Shown here: positions 12,978 to 22,638 of the stretch, piece by piece
Position numbering within the stretch: position 1 is the first letter of the stretch
Layout: every line of letters begins with the position of its first letter
Assembly (NCBI RefSeq): GCF_013149805.1
Contig: NZ_JABEZT010000008.1
Span: 114,007 to 178,006, forward strand
Length of the DNA stretch: 64,000 bases
Reading direction: 5' to 3'
DNA from: Isoptericola chiayiensis
GTDB taxonomy: Bacteria; Actinomycetota; Actinomycetes; Actinomycetales; Cellulomonadaceae
Program-made: the position numbers and the translations under genes
Notes under the pieces: generated by a model
What the model was told of the DNA's origin: nothing
What the model saw: the letters and a program-made list of their open reading frames with translations, nothing else
The model's database searches: none

Positions 12978-13310
12978 TCAGTCGGCCTGGTGCGGGATGC
13001 TCGTGACCGTCGTGAGCAGGAACGCCGAGTCCTCCAGCGCGACCACGGAGTGCCGTTGATGGGTCAGGACGCGGAGCTGGCCGGCGAGCACGACCTCGCC
13101 GTCCAGGGCGGTCACCCGGATGCTGCCGTGCAGGACCAGGACCGAGGCGGCGGGCGGTGAGTTGTGCTCGCCGAGCTCCGTGCCGGCGCTCAGCGCCAGG
13201 ACGGTCTGCCGCAGGGGACCGTCGTGCACCACCACCTCGGCGCTGCGCCCGTGGGCGTCCGTCCTCGCCGCTGCCAGGTGCCGTTCCACGAGGTCGTCCA
13301 CGTTCGCCAT
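12978..13310 (-). CDS. Small cupin-domain protein
   Basis: 110 residues forming essentially one cupin barrel: GTELGEHNSPPAASVLVLHGSIRV (motif 1-like, a single His) and HQRHSVVALEDSAFLLT (motif 2-like). The full His3-Glu metal set is incomplete, so metal binding is uncertain. Start has GGAGG 5 nt upstream (minus strand). It stands alone between tRNA-Ala and the transaminase operon. Related small cupins often bind ligands or oxidise small molecules; no substrate can be assigned. Confidence 0.75.
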   Translation of the reverse strand: MANVDDLVERHLAAARTDAHGRSAEVVVHDGPLRQTVLALSAGTELGEHNSPPAASVLVLHGSIRVTALDGEVVLAGQLRVLTHQRHSVVALEDSAFLLTTVTSIPHQAD

Positions 13311-13419
13311 GCGGCCTCCGTCCGGGTTCCCGGCCGCCCCGCTGCGGCCGTCGGCAGCACACTACGGCGGGGCGGCTCCCGGCGCGCGACGACCGTGCGG
13401 GCAGCCGTCCCGGGCGGCA

Positions 13420-13520
13420 CGACGAACAGCGCTCCGAACGGCGCGACGAACGGCGAAACGTGGCGGACACCGAAACGTCATCGTGCTGCTGTTGACAGCC
13501 CTCGTACCCCCACGTAGAAG
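13420..13520 (+). promoter_or_regulatory. Promoter and direct repeats of the ectoine-type operon
   Basis: TTGACA (13492-13497), 17-nt spacer, TAGAAG (13515-13520), then 6 nt to the ATG, so a leaderless message is predicted. Upstream are two perfect CGAAACGT copies (13454-13461 and 13471-13478, 17 bp apart) and two CGACGAAC copies (13420-13427, 13444-13451), a likely regulator-binding array. The regulator itself is not in the neighbourhood. Confidence 0.65.
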
Positions 13521-13526
13521 TGGACG

Positions 13527-14771
13527 ATGGAGGCGTTCGAGAAGTGGGAATCAGAGATCCGTGGGTACAGCCGGACATATCCGACCGTCTTTGCGTCGGC
13601 GTCCAACGCGCGGCAGACCGATGAGTCCGGACGGAGCTTCATCGATTTCTTCGCCGGTGCGGGAGTGCTGAACTTCGGGCACAACAATCCGCGCATGAAG
13701 CGGGCCATGATCGATTTTCTCGAGGCGGACGGCGTCGCGCACAGCCTCGACATGGCGACGACGACGAAGCGGGACTTCATCGAGAAGTTCGCCGAGACCG
13801 TCCTGGCTCCCCGGGACATGTCCGTGCGGATGCAGTTCATGGGCCCGACGGGGACGAACGCGGTCGAGGCCGCGCTCAAGCTCGCCCGGCGCGTCACGGG
13901 ACGGCGTGACGTGGTGGCCTTCACCAACGGGTTCCACGGCATGACCCTCGGCTCGCTGGCGCTGACGGCCAACGACTACTTCCGTGCCGCCGCCGGGGTG
14001 CCGCTCGACCACGTGGTGCGCCTGCCGTTCGAGACGGCACCCGGAGGTGGCCTGGAGCAGCTCGCGGACTTCCGCGCCCTGCTCGAGGACTCCTCGAGCG
14101 GCATCCTGCCGCCGGCCGCGTTCGTGGTCGAGGTGATCCAGGCCGAGGGCGGCGTCCACGTGGCGAGCGCCGAGTGGCTGCGCGAGGTGCAGCGGCTCGC
14201 GCACGACGTCGGGTCCCTGTTCGTCATCGACGACATCCAGGTGGGCTGCGGCCGCACGGGCAGCTACTTCAGCTTCGACGGCATGGGGCTCGACCCCGAC
14301 ATCGTGTGCCTCGCCAAGGGCATCGGCGGGTTCGGGACGCCGCTGGCGATGAACCTGGTCAAGCCCGAGCACGACGCGCACTGGTCGCCCGGCGAGCACA
14401 CCGGGACCTTCCGGGGCCAGGGCCTGTCCTTCGTCGCGGGCCGCGAGGCCCTGACCTACTTCGACGACGACGCGCTCATGGACCGGGTGCACGCCCGCAG
14501 CGAGGTGATGGTCGTCGCGTTGACGCGGATCGCCGACGAGGCGGACGCCGGGTTCGACGTGCGCGGGCGAGGCATGATCCAGGGCCTCGACGTCGGCGAC
14601 GGCGTCCTGGCCAAGGCCGTCACCAAGGCGTGCTTCGACGACGGCCTGCTCATCGGGCCGTGCGGGACCGGTGGCCGCGTGCTGAAGCTCATCCCGCCGT
14701 TGACCATCGACGACGAGGACCTCACCGAGGGTCTGCAGATCCTCACCTCCGCCGTCCACAGCACCATCTGA
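13527..14771 (+). CDS. Diaminobutyrate--2-oxoglutarate transaminase (DoeD/EctB-like)
   Basis: Class III PLP aminotransferase of the EctB/DoeD group, interconverting L-2,4-diaminobutyrate and aspartate semialdehyde. Seen: GAGVLNFGHNNP, the PLP-phosphate loop GPTGTNAVEAALK, FVIDDIQVGCGRTG, catalytic Lys in CLAKGIGG (about residue 264), and GEHTGTFRGQG typical of EctB. 414 residues. ectA and ectC are absent, whereas a DoeA-like hydrolase and a semialdehyde dehydrogenase follow directly, so a catabolic (DoeD) role is favoured. The first ~250 bases use more A/T-ending codons than neighbours, a hint of transfer. Confidence 0.88.
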   Translation: MEAFEKWESEIRGYSRTYPTVFASASNARQTDESGRSFIDFFAGAGVLNFGHNNPRMKRAMIDFLEADGVAHSLDMATTTKRDFIEKFAETVLAPRDMSVRMQFMGPTGTNAVEAALKLARRVTGRRDVVAFTNGFHGMTLGSLALTANDYFRAAAGVPLDHVVRLPFETAPGGGLEQLADFRALLEDSSSGILPPAAFVVEVIQAEGGVHVASAEWLREVQRLAHDVGSLFVIDDIQVGCGRTGSYFSFDGMGLDPDIVCLAKGIGGFGTPLAMNLVKPEHDAHWSPGEHTGTFRGQGLSFVAGREALTYFDDDALMDRVHARSEVMVVALTRIADEADAGFDVRGRGMIQGLDVGDGVLAKAVTKACFDDGLLIGPCGTGGRVLKLIPPLTIDDEDLTEGLQILTSAVHSTI

Positions 14772-14790
14772 CCGTCTCCGGGAGGCACCC

Positions 14791-16023
14791 TTGAAGCAGC
14801 GCGACGACATGACCTTCCCCTTCGAGGAGTACCAGCGGCGGCTGGACGAGCTGCGCGGGCGCATGGCCGACCGCCTGCTCGACGCGGTGGTGATCACCGA
14901 CCCCGAGAACCTGATGTACCTCACGGACTACCAGACCTCGGGATATTCGTTCTTCCAGGCACTCGTCGTGCCGCTGGAGGGCGAACCCTTCATGATCACC
15001 CGTGCGATGGAGGAGTCGAACGTCTATGCCCGGACGTGGGTGGAGATGACCCGCCCCTATCCGGACACCGGCGACGCCATCCAGTCGCTCGTGCAGTCCT
15101 TGCGGGAATTCGGGCTGCACACGAAGGACGTGGGTTACGAGCGCAACAGCTACTACTTCCCGGCCTATCACCAGGACTACATCCACACCGCGTTCACCGA
15201 GGGGCGGCTCCTCGACTGCTTCGGCATCGTCGAGGAAGGGCGGTTGTGCAAGTCCGAGGTCGAGATCGAGATCATGGGCAAGGCCGCGGCGGCGACCGAG
15301 GCCGGCATGAGCGCCGGGATCGAGGCCTGCGCGGCCGGGGTCAGCGAGAACGAGATCGCGGCGGAGATCAGCGCCGCGATGTTCCGCGCGGGCGGGGAGT
15401 TCCCGGCCGTGATGCCCTACGTCACCTCCGGGCCGCGCAGCATGATCGGGCACGCCACCTGGGAGGGGCGTGTCGTCCAGCCGGGCGAGCACGTGTTCCT
15501 CGAGGTGGGCGGGTGCTTCCGGCGCTACCACACGGCCATGATGCGCACCGTGCTGCTCGACGAGCTGTCGCCGTCGATGCATGCCGCCCAGGAACGCATG
15601 AAGCTGGCCCTGGCGGAGGTCAAGGCGGCGATGCGTCCCGGTCTGACCGTCTCGGACGCCGACAACATCGTGCGCAGCATCATCACGGACAACGGGGTGG
15701 GTGCCCGGCTGGTCACCCGCTCTGGCTACTCGATCGGCATCGCGTTCCCCCCGAGCTGGGACGAGGGCTACATCGCCAGCCTCAACCAGGGCAACCCGAC
15801 GATCCTGCGCGAGGGCATGACGTTCCACATCATCCCGTGGATGTGGGGCGTCGACGGGGACAAGACCGTCGGGATCTCGGACACGGTCCACGTCACCGCG
15901 CGCGGGTGCGAGTCCTTCTTCACGATGGGCGAGGACTTCACCTGCAAGCCGGAGCACGCCGCGAGCCGGGCGTCCACCGACGTCGACGGCGCCACGCCCA
16001 TCCGTCCCGACGTCGTCGCCTGA
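14791..16023 (+). CDS. Ectoine hydrolase-like M24 family protein (DoeA/EutD)
   Basis: Creatinase/prolidase-fold (M24) hydrolase of 410 residues. DoeA/EutD opens the ectoine ring to N-acetyl-diaminobutyrate. The five metal ligands of true M24 peptidases are replaced: the DxG...SDxTR region reads FLEVGGCFRRYHTAMMRTV (first Asp to Glu, second to Ala), the HGxGH region reads SGYSIGIAFPP, and the Glu motifs read GMTFHIIPWMW and SDTVHVT. That matches the metal-independent creatinase/EutD type. A TTG start is used (MKQRDD); the in-frame ATG 14809 (MTFPFEEYQ) is a good alternative. Starts 19 bp after the transaminase. Confidence 0.85.
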   Translation: MKQRDDMTFPFEEYQRRLDELRGRMADRLLDAVVITDPENLMYLTDYQTSGYSFFQALVVPLEGEPFMITRAMEESNVYARTWVEMTRPYPDTGDAIQSLVQSLREFGLHTKDVGYERNSYYFPAYHQDYIHTAFTEGRLLDCFGIVEEGRLCKSEVEIEIMGKAAAATEAGMSAGIEACAAGVSENEIAAEISAAMFRAGGEFPAVMPYVTSGPRSMIGHATWEGRVVQPGEHVFLEVGGCFRRYHTAMMRTVLLDELSPSMHAAQERMKLALAEVKAAMRPGLTVSDADNIVRSIITDNGVGARLVTRSGYSIGIAFPPSWDEGYIASLNQGNPTILREGMTFHIIPWMWGVDGDKTVGISDTVHVTARGCESFFTMGEDFTCKPEHAASRASTDVDGATPIRPDVVA

Positions 16024-16034
16024 GAGGAACCCGC

Positions 16035-17417
16035 ATGCTCACTGCCACCGATCCGACCACCGGACGCGTCGTGCGCGAGGTGGAGCCGTTGGACGCCGCG
16101 GGGGTCGAGGCCGTGCTCGCCGCGGCCGAGGCCGCCCGCCCCGCCTGGGAGAGGCTGGGCCTGGCGGGCCGGGCCGAGGTGCTGCGGGCCGTGGCCGCCC
16201 GGCTGCGCGAGCGGACCGAGGAGCTGGCGCCGCTGATGACCGAGGAGATGGGCAAGCCGATCTCCGAGGCGCGGGGCGAGGTCGCGAAGGCGGCGTGGTG
16301 CCTGGAGCACTACGCCGACCACGGCGCCGAGTACCTGGCCGACCAGGTGCTGGAGTCGGACGCGTCCCGCAGCTACGTGCAGCACCTGCCGCTCGGCACC
16401 GTCCTGGGGGTGCTGCCCTGGAACGCCCCGTTCTGGCTGGCCTCGCGGTTCGCGGCGCCGGCGCTCATGGCGGGGAACACGGCGCTGATGAAGCACGACC
16501 CGCACGTGCCCGGGTGCGCGGCCGCGATCGGTGCGGCGTTCGCCGACGAGATCGAGCGCGCCGGGCTCCCGGCGGGGGTGTTCGCGAACCTGCCGCTCGA
16601 GACGCCGCAGGTCGAGGCCGTGATCCGCGACCCCCGTGTCGACGCGGTCTCGTTCACGGGGTCGGCGCGCGGTGGGGCGGCGGTGGCGAGCATCGCCGCC
16701 AGCGAGATCAAGCCGACCGTCCTGGAGCTCGGCGGGTCCGACCCGAGCATCGTGCTGTCCGACGCCGACCTGGACGTCGCCGCGGACACCATCACGCTGT
16801 CGCGCATCATCAACGCAGGCCAGTCGTGCATCGCGGCCAAGCGGATCATCGTCGAGGCGTCGGTGTACGAGTCGTTCGTGGACCGGCTCAAGGTCCGGCT
16901 CGAGAAGCTGACGGTGGGCGACCCCGCCGCGGAGGGCACCGACGTCGGGCCCATCGCGCGCGCCGACCTGCGCGAGGAGCTGCACCGGCAGGTGACCGAG
17001 ACGGTCGACGCCGGGGCGCGGCTGCTGCTGGGCGGTCGGCTCCCGGACGGCGACGGCTACTTCTACCCGGTGACGATGCTCGCGGACGTCGGCGAGTCGA
17101 TGGCGGCGTGCCGGGAGGAGACGTTCGGGCCGGTGATGGCCGTGATGCCCGCGGCCGACGCGGAGGAGGCCCTGGCGATGGCCAACCGCACGCAGTACGG
17201 TCTCGCGGCCGCGGTGTGGTCGACGCCGGAGCGCGGTGAGGCGATGGCCCGTCGGATCCAGGCGGGTCAGGTGGCGGTGAACGGCATCGTCAAGACCGAC
17301 CCCCGCCTGCCGAGCGGCGGGATCAAGCGGTCCGGGTACGGCCGTGAGCTCGGTCCCCACGGGATCCGCGAGTTCGTCAACGCCCAGCAGGTGTGGGTCG
17401 GCCCGCGGCGGGACTGA
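16035..17417 (+). CDS. NAD(P)-dependent semialdehyde dehydrogenase (DoeC-like)
   Basis: Aldehyde dehydrogenase, 460 residues. Catalytic Cys in NAGQSCIAAKR (about residue 265), Glu in LELGGSDP, and the SFTGSARGG cofactor loop. Closest in style to succinate-semialdehyde dehydrogenases (GabD/SSADH class). In this operon it would oxidise aspartate semialdehyde made by the transaminase to aspartate, the role of DoeC. AGAGGAA lies upstream of ATG 16035; 11-bp gap from the hydrolase gene. Confidence 0.85.
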   Translation: MLTATDPTTGRVVREVEPLDAAGVEAVLAAAEAARPAWERLGLAGRAEVLRAVAARLRERTEELAPLMTEEMGKPISEARGEVAKAAWCLEHYADHGAEYLADQVLESDASRSYVQHLPLGTVLGVLPWNAPFWLASRFAAPALMAGNTALMKHDPHVPGCAAAIGAAFADEIERAGLPAGVFANLPLETPQVEAVIRDPRVDAVSFTGSARGGAAVASIAASEIKPTVLELGGSDPSIVLSDADLDVAADTITLSRIINAGQSCIAAKRIIVEASVYESFVDRLKVRLEKLTVGDPAAEGTDVGPIARADLREELHRQVTETVDAGARLLLGGRLPDGDGYFYPVTMLADVGESMAACREETFGPVMAVMPAADAEEALAMANRTQYGLAAAVWSTPERGEAMARRIQAGQVAVNGIVKTDPRLPSGGIKRSGYGRELGPHGIREFVNAQQVWVGPRRD

Positions 17418-17421
17418 CTGC

Positions 17422-17850
17422 GTGGAGCGGACCACCGAGGACGTGGACGCCTTTCTCGAGGCGCGGGGGCCGACGTCGGACCTGGCCCGCACGGACGCCC
17501 TCGTCCGCGCCGCGCTGCCTGACCTCTCCCGCACGCTGTGGCGCGGGGTGTTCTGGGGCGGCACCGAGCAGGCGATCGTCGGCTACGGCGACATCGTCCA
17601 GTCCCGGCCGCGGGGGCCGGACGTCGAGTGGTTCCTCGTCGGGCTGGCCGGGCAGAAGCGGCACCTGAGCCTGTACGTCAACGCGGTCGACGACGGCGCC
17701 TACCTCACGCGGCAGTACGCGGACCGGCTGGGCCGCGCCAGGGTCGGTGCGGCGGCCATCACCTTCTCCCGGCTCGACGACGTCGACACGGCGGCGCTCC
17801 ACGAGCTCCTGGTCCGCGCGGGGCGCACCCTCGGCGACACCTCCGGCTGA
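17422..17850 (+). CDS. DUF1801-type protein
   Basis: 142 residues, GTG start 4 bp after the dehydrogenase stop, so probably in the same operon. The sequence resembles the DUF1801/YdhG-like fold: VRAALPDLSRTLWRGVFWGG near the N-terminus, LAGQKRHLSLYVN in the middle and GRARVGAAAITFSRLDDVD in the C-terminal part. These are small soluble proteins without an established enzymatic role; nothing here explains a link to ectoine use. Confidence 0.7.
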   Translation: MERTTEDVDAFLEARGPTSDLARTDALVRAALPDLSRTLWRGVFWGGTEQAIVGYGDIVQSRPRGPDVEWFLVGLAGQKRHLSLYVNAVDDGAYLTRQYADRLGRARVGAAAITFSRLDDVDTAALHELLVRAGRTLGDTSG

Positions 17851-17939
17851 GACTTCGTCTCGCTGCGCGAGCGCTGCTCGTCCCGGACCGCCCGACCCGA
17901 TAGGTTGCAGGTGACCTGGACCGAAGGAGGTTCGAGCCC

Positions 17940-19538
17940 GTGCAGATCGGTGTCCCCCGAGAGTCGCGCGAGGGCGAACGGCTCGTCGCCGCGACGCCCG
18001 CGACCGTCCGCGGCCTGACGTCGCTCGGCTACGACGTCGTCGTCGAGTCCGGTGCCGGCGAGCGTGCCAGCATGCCCACCCCGGCGTACGTCGAGGCCGG
18101 CGCCCACGTCGGCAGCCGCGAGGACGTGTGGCGGTCCGACGTCGTCACCTGCGTCAACGCCCCGAGCCCGGACGAGCTGGACCTGCTGCGTCCGGGTGCC
18201 GTCCTGGTCTCCCAGCTGGGCCCGGGCGGGCGGCCCGAGCTCGTCGAGGCCCTCGCCGAGCACCGGGTGACCGCCCTGGCGCTCGACGCGGTGCCCCGCA
18301 TCTCCCGCGCCCAGGCGCTCGACGTGCTCTCCGCCCAGTCGAACGTCGCCGGCTACCGGGCCGTGGTGGAGGCTGCCGAGGAGTTCGGCGGCATGTTCAC
18401 CGGCCAGGTCACCGCGGCGGGCACGACGCCACCCGCGGCGGTGTTCGTCATCGGCGCCGGCGTGGCCGGGCTCGCGGCGATCGGCACCGCCTCCTCCCTG
18501 GGGGCGAAGGTGCGGGCCTTCGACGTCCGCCCCGAGGTGGCCGAGCAGATCGAGTCGCTCGGCGCCACGTTCGTCCGCGCGGAGGGCGCCTCCCAGGAGG
18601 TCTCCGCGGACGGCTACGCCCGCGAGCTGTCGACCGACCAGGAGGCCGCCACCCGGGCCACCTACGCCGCCGAGTCCGCCGGAGCGGACGTCGTCGTCAC
18701 GACCGCGCTGGTCCGCGGTACGGCGCCCACCACCATCACCGCGGAGATGGTCGCCGCCATGAAGCCCGGCTCGGTGGTCGTCGACCTCGCCGCACCCGGC
18801 GGCGGGAACTGCGAGCTCACGGTCCCGGGGGAGCGTGTCGTCAGCGACAACGGCGTGATCGTGCTGGGTTACACCGACCTGCCCGGCCGCATGCCGCAGC
18901 ACACCTCCCAGCTCTTCGGGACCAACGTCGTCAACCTGCTGACCCTGATGACACCGGGCAAGGACGGCCGGCCCGAGGTCGACCTCGACGACGTCGTCGT
19001 GCGGGGCATGACCGTCTCCCACGAGGGCGAGGTGCTCTGGCCGCCGCCCCCGGTGCAGGTCTCGGCGGCACCCGCACCCGCCCCGGCCGCCGAGCCGACC
19101 GCGGAGCCCGGACCGTCCCCGGAGGAGCTGGCCGCCGAGCGGCGGCGTCGCTCGCGGCGCCGCACCGTGCTCGCCGGCCTCGGCGCCGTCGTGGGCGGTC
19201 TGGCGATCGCGTCCTCACCACCGGACGCCGTGGGCCACTTCACGGTGTTCGCGCTGGCCGTCGTGGTGGGCTTCTACGTGATCTCCGCGGTCACCCACGC
19301 CCTGCACACCCCGCTGATGGCGCAGACCAACGCGATCAGCGGCATCATCCTCGTGGGCTCGCTGCTGCAGATCGGCGTCGACGACTGGCTGGTCACGGCG
19401 CTCGCGGTCGTGGCCGCCACCGTGGCGAGCATCAACGTGTTCGGCGGGTTCCTCGTCGCCAACCGCATGATCCGCATGTTCCGCAAGGGGGCCCCGGCCC
19501 CGCACGTCGCCGCGCCCCGGCAGGGGGTGGCCCGATGA
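17940..19538 (+). CDS. pntA: NAD(P) transhydrogenase subunit alpha
   Basis: Proton-translocating nicotinamide nucleotide transhydrogenase, alpha chain: couples NADH/NADP exchange to proton entry. The NAD-binding alanine-dehydrogenase/PNT domain (about 1-370; [33 protein letters not shown]) is fused to a Pro/Ala linker and a membrane part with about four helices (about 400-515). Some actinobacteria split this chain; here it is one 532-residue protein. GTG 17940 with AAGGAGG 10 nt upstream. Its stop overlaps the pntB start (ATGA). Confidence 0.95.
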   Translation: MQIGVPRESREGERLVAATPATVRGLTSLGYDVVVESGAGERASMPTPAYVEAGAHVGSREDVWRSDVVTCVNAPSPDELDLLRPGAVLVSQLGPGGRPELVEALAEHRVTALALDAVPRISRAQALDVLSAQSNVAGYRAVVEAAEEFGGMFTGQVTAAGTTPPAAVFVIGAGVAGLAAIGTASSLGAKVRAFDVRPEVAEQIESLGATFVRAEGASQEVSADGYARELSTDQEAATRATYAAESAGADVVVTTALVRGTAPTTITAEMVAAMKPGSVVVDLAAPGGGNCELTVPGERVVSDNGVIVLGYTDLPGRMPQHTSQLFGTNVVNLLTLMTPGKDGRPEVDLDDVVVRGMTVSHEGEVLWPPPPVQVSAAPAPAPAAEPTAEPGPSPEELAAERRRRSRRRTVLAGLGAVVGGLAIASSPPDAVGHFTVFALAVVVGFYVISAVTHALHTPLMAQTNAISGIILVGSLLQIGVDDWLVTALAVVAATVASINVFGGFLVANRMIRMFRKGAPAPHVAAPRQGVAR

Positions 19539-20941
19539 CCGTGCTGTCCGCCGTCCAGGCCACCTATGTCGTCGCCGGCGTCCTGTTCATCCTGTCCCTG
19601 GCGGGGCTGTCGAAGCAGGAGTCGGCCCGGCGCGGCAACGTCCTCGGCATGATCGGCATGGTGCTGGCGCTGATCGCCACGGTCGTGCTCGCGCTGGAGA
19701 GCTCGGCGCGCCCCTGGCAGGTCACCGCCGCGCTGATCCTGCTGGTCTTCGTGGTCGGCGCGGGGGTGGGCGTCTGGCGCGTGCGCCGCGTCGAGATGAC
19801 GCAGATGCCCGAGCTCATCGCCCTGCTGCACTCGTTCGTGGGCCTGGCCGCCGTGCTCGTGGGTTTCGGGTCGTTCCTGACGGAACCGCAGTCCGACACG
19901 GTCCACCTGGTCGAGGTGTTCCTGGGGGTGCTGATCGGTGCGGTGACGTTCACCGGGTCGATCGTCGCCAACCTCAAGCTGTCCGCGAAGATCAAGTCGG
20001 CACCGTTGATGTTGCCGGGGCGGCACTGGCTGAACCTCGCGATGCTCGTCGCGTCGGCGGGTCTGTTGGCCTGGTTCGTCACGGCCGCCCACGACGGCGC
20101 CGACGGGGCGGCGCTCGCGGCGCTGCTGGCGCTGACCGTGGTCGCGCTCGCGCTCGGGTGGCACCTGGTGGCCTCGATCGGCGGCGGTGACATGCCGGTC
20201 GTCGTCTCGATGCTGAACTCCTACTCCGGGTGGGCCGCCGCGGCCGCCGGGTTCATGCTCGGCAACGACCTGCTGATCATCACCGGTGCACTGGTGGGCT
20301 CCTCCGGCGCGATCCTGTCCTACCTGATGTGCCAGGCGATGAACCGGTCGTTCGTGTCGGTGATCCTCGGCGGGTTCGGCGCCGAGCCGGGCAGCAGCGC
20401 CGCGGCCGGCGTCGACGGCGAGCACCGCGAGACCTTTGCGGCCGACGTCGCCGAGCAGCTCGCGGGAGCACGCTCCGTCATCGTGGTGCCCGGTTACGGG
20501 ATGGCGGTGGCGAAGGCCCAGTACCCGATCGCGGAGCTGACGGAGATGCTGCAGGACCGCGGCGTGGAGGTGCGGTTCGGGGTCCACCCGGTGGCCGGCC
20601 GCCTGCCCGGCCACATGAACGTGCTGCTCGCCGAGGCCAAGGTGCCCTACGACGTCGTGCTCGGCATGGACGAGATCAACGGCGACTTCGCGGACACCGA
20701 CGTCGTCCTCGTGATCGGTGCCAACGACACGGTGAACCCCGCGGCCCAGGAGGACCCGGGCTCACCCATCGCCGGCATGCCGGTCCTCGAGGTCTGGAAC
20801 GCCCGGGACGTCGTCGTGTTCAAGCGGTCGATGGCCACCGGGTACGCGGGCGTGCAGAACCCGCTGTTCTTCCGGGAGAACACCGCGATGCTGTTCGGGG
20901 ACGCCAAGGAGCAGGTGCAGAGGATCATCCAGGCGCTCTGA
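19535..20941 (+). CDS. pntB: NAD(P) transhydrogenase subunit beta
   Basis: Beta chain with about eight to nine membrane helices (residues 1-260) and a C-terminal NADP-binding domain ([59 protein letters not shown]). 468 residues, normal length. ATG overlaps the pntA stop by 4 bp. A strong convergent terminator starts at its stop codon. Confidence 0.96.
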   Translation: MTVLSAVQATYVVAGVLFILSLAGLSKQESARRGNVLGMIGMVLALIATVVLALESSARPWQVTAALILLVFVVGAGVGVWRVRRVEMTQMPELIALLHSFVGLAAVLVGFGSFLTEPQSDTVHLVEVFLGVLIGAVTFTGSIVANLKLSAKIKSAPLMLPGRHWLNLAMLVASAGLLAWFVTAAHDGADGAALAALLALTVVALALGWHLVASIGGGDMPVVVSMLNSYSGWAAAAAGFMLGNDLLIITGALVGSSGAILSYLMCQAMNRSFVSVILGGFGAEPGSSAAAGVDGEHRETFAADVAEQLAGARSVIVVPGYGMAVAKAQYPIAELTEMLQDRGVEVRFGVHPVAGRLPGHMNVLLAEAKVPYDVVLGMDEINGDFADTDVVLVIGANDTVNPAAQEDPGSPIAGMPVLEVWNARDVVVFKRSMATGYAGVQNPLFFRENTAMLFGDAKEQVQRIIQAL

Positions 20942-20987
20942 CCCGGCGCGGCCGCGGCACCGCACGTTCGGCGGGCCGCGGCCGGGT
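20941..20987. terminator. Bidirectional terminator between pntB and mqo
   Basis: Arms 20941-20953 and 20974-20987 pair over 13 bp with a one-base bulge (ACCCGGC-GCGGCC against GGCCGCGGCCGGGT), in the 65-bp gap between two convergent genes. Confidence 0.7.
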
Positions 20988-21006
20988 GCTTGATCGTCCG
21001 GGCCGG

Positions 21007-22575
21007 TCAGAGCCGGGAGTCGGCCTGGTCCTCGTAGACGCTGGCGGGCAGGACGCCGTCGACCGCCTCGGGCAGGGGAGCGGCGAGCTCGCCGGCCGCG
21101 CTGGCGGTGGTGTCGATCTCGCGGGTGTCCGTGGGGCCGCCGTCGAGGCTGGGCATCATGGTGGCCAGGTGCGAGCGCCACTGCGGGAAGTCGGTCGGGA
21201 AGCAGCGCTCGAGGACGTCGACCATCGCCGACACGGCGGTCGAGGCGCCGGGGGAGGCGCCGAGCAGACCGGCGATCGAGCCGTCCGCGGCCGTGACGAC
21301 CTCGGTGCCGAACTGCAGCACGCCCTTGCCGTCGGCGTCGCGCTTGATCACCTGGACGCGCTGGCCCGCGGTGATCTTCTCCCAGTCCTTCGGGTGCGCG
21401 GTGGGCATGAACTGCTGCAGCGCGTGGAACTTGGTCTCCGGCGCCGCCGCGAGCTGGCCGACCAGGTACTGGGTGAGGTCCATGTTCTTCAGGCCGGCAC
21501 CCAGCATCGAGGTGATGTTGTTCGCGCGCAGGGAGGTGATCAGGCCCAGGTACTTGCCCTGCTTGAGGTACTTGGGGCTGAACCCGGCGTACGGGCCGAA
21601 CATGAGGTAGCTCTTGCCGTTCACGACGCGCGTGTCCAGGTGGGGCACGGACATCGGCGGGGCGCCGACGTCGGCCTTGCCGTAGACCTTGGCGTGGTGC
21701 TGGGCGACGACCTCGGGGTTTTCGGTGCGCAGGAACTCGCCGGAGATGGGGAACCCGCCGAAGCCCTTGATCTCGGGGATGCCGGCAGACTGCAGCAGCG
21801 GCAGCGCGCCGCCGCCGGCACCGACGAACACGAACCGGGCCGTGACGGTCGACGTGCGCGGGCGGGCGTTCCAGGAGCGGTCCTTGAGCCGCAGCCGCCA
21901 GCGGCCGTCCTTGGTGCGCTTGATCGAGCGGACCTCGTGCTGGAGCTGCAGCTCGGCGCCGTGGGAGACCAGGCCGTCGATCATCTGGCGGGTCAGGTTG
22001 CCGAAGTCGACGTCGGTGCCGGCTGCGGAGCGGGTCGCGGCGACGGGCTCGTCGGCGTCCCGGGCGGCGGTGAGCAGCGGGGCCCAGCGGGAGATCTCGG
22101 CGCGGTCGGTCGAGAACTCCAGGTCGCGGAAGAGCGGGTGGGCCCGCAGGGCCTCGTAGCGGCGGCGCAGGTAGTCGACGTTCTCGCTGCCGCGCACGAA
22201 CGTCATGTGCGGGGTCCGGTGGATGAACGACGAGTCGGCGAGCGTGCCGGTGGCGAGCAGGTGGTGCCACAGCTCGCGCGAGGTGTGGAACTGCTCGTTG
22301 ATGGTCACGGCCTTGGAGATGTCGACGGTGCCGTCGGCCTTCTCCGGGGTGTAGTTGAGCTCGCACAGCGCGGCGTGCCCCGTGCCCGCGTTGTTCCACG
22401 GGTTGGACGACTCGAGCGCCACGTCGTCGAGGCGTTCGACGATACGGATCGACCACGTCGGCTCGAGCTGCTGGAGCAGCGTGCCGAGGGTGGCGCTCAT
22501 GACGCCGCCGCCGATGAGGACGACGTCGACGGCGTCGGAGGGGGCGGTGCTGGAGGCCGTTGCGCGCGAAGTCAC
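21007..22575 (-). CDS. mqo: Malate:quinone oxidoreductase
   Basis: FAD-dependent, membrane-associated oxidation of malate to oxaloacetate with electrons passed to menaquinone. Seen: VDVVLIGGGVMSATLGTLL (FAD Rossmann), NPWNNAGTGHAALCELNYTP, FVFVGAGGGALPLLQSAGIPE and LLGASPGASTAV, all typical Mqo segments; 522 residues. The GTG start lies 6 nt after TAGCAT, so a leaderless mRNA is predicted. Convergent with pntB. Together they suggest flexible malate/NADPH metabolism. Confidence 0.96.
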   Translation of the reverse strand: MTSRATASSTAPSDAVDVVLIGGGVMSATLGTLLQQLEPTWSIRIVERLDDVALESSNPWNNAGTGHAALCELNYTPEKADGTVDISKAVTINEQFHTSRELWHHLLATGTLADSSFIHRTPHMTFVRGSENVDYLRRRYEALRAHPLFRDLEFSTDRAEISRWAPLLTAARDADEPVAATRSAAGTDVDFGNLTRQMIDGLVSHGAELQLQHEVRSIKRTKDGRWRLRLKDRSWNARPRTSTVTARFVFVGAGGGALPLLQSAGIPEIKGFGGFPISGEFLRTENPEVVAQHHAKVYGKADVGAPPMSVPHLDTRVVNGKSYLMFGPYAGFSPKYLKQGKYLGLITSLRANNITSMLGAGLKNMDLTQYLVGQLAAAPETKFHALQQFMPTAHPKDWEKITAGQRVQVIKRDADGKGVLQFGTEVVTAADGSIAGLLGASPGASTAVSAMVDVLERCFPTDFPQWRSHLATMMPSLDGGPTDTREIDTTASAAGELAAPLPEAVDGVLPASVYEDQADSRL

Positions 22576-22581
22576 CCGGCC

Positions 22582-22611
22582 ATGCTACGGCGTTGGTGAA
22601 AAGTGTCACAA
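22582..22611 (-). promoter_or_regulatory. mqo promoter
   Basis: On the minus strand: TTGTGA (22606-22611), 18-nt spacer, TAGCAT (22582-22587), 6 nt, GTG start of mqo. Confidence 0.65.
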
Positions 22612-22638
22612 AGAATGAGAGCAACGTCACAAGGCCTC

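Noticed and set aside
13527..14771. Ectoine biosynthesis (ectB)
   Set aside because: ectA and ectC are absent and the neighbours are a hydrolase and a dehydrogenase, so the catabolic DoeD-type reading is preferred.
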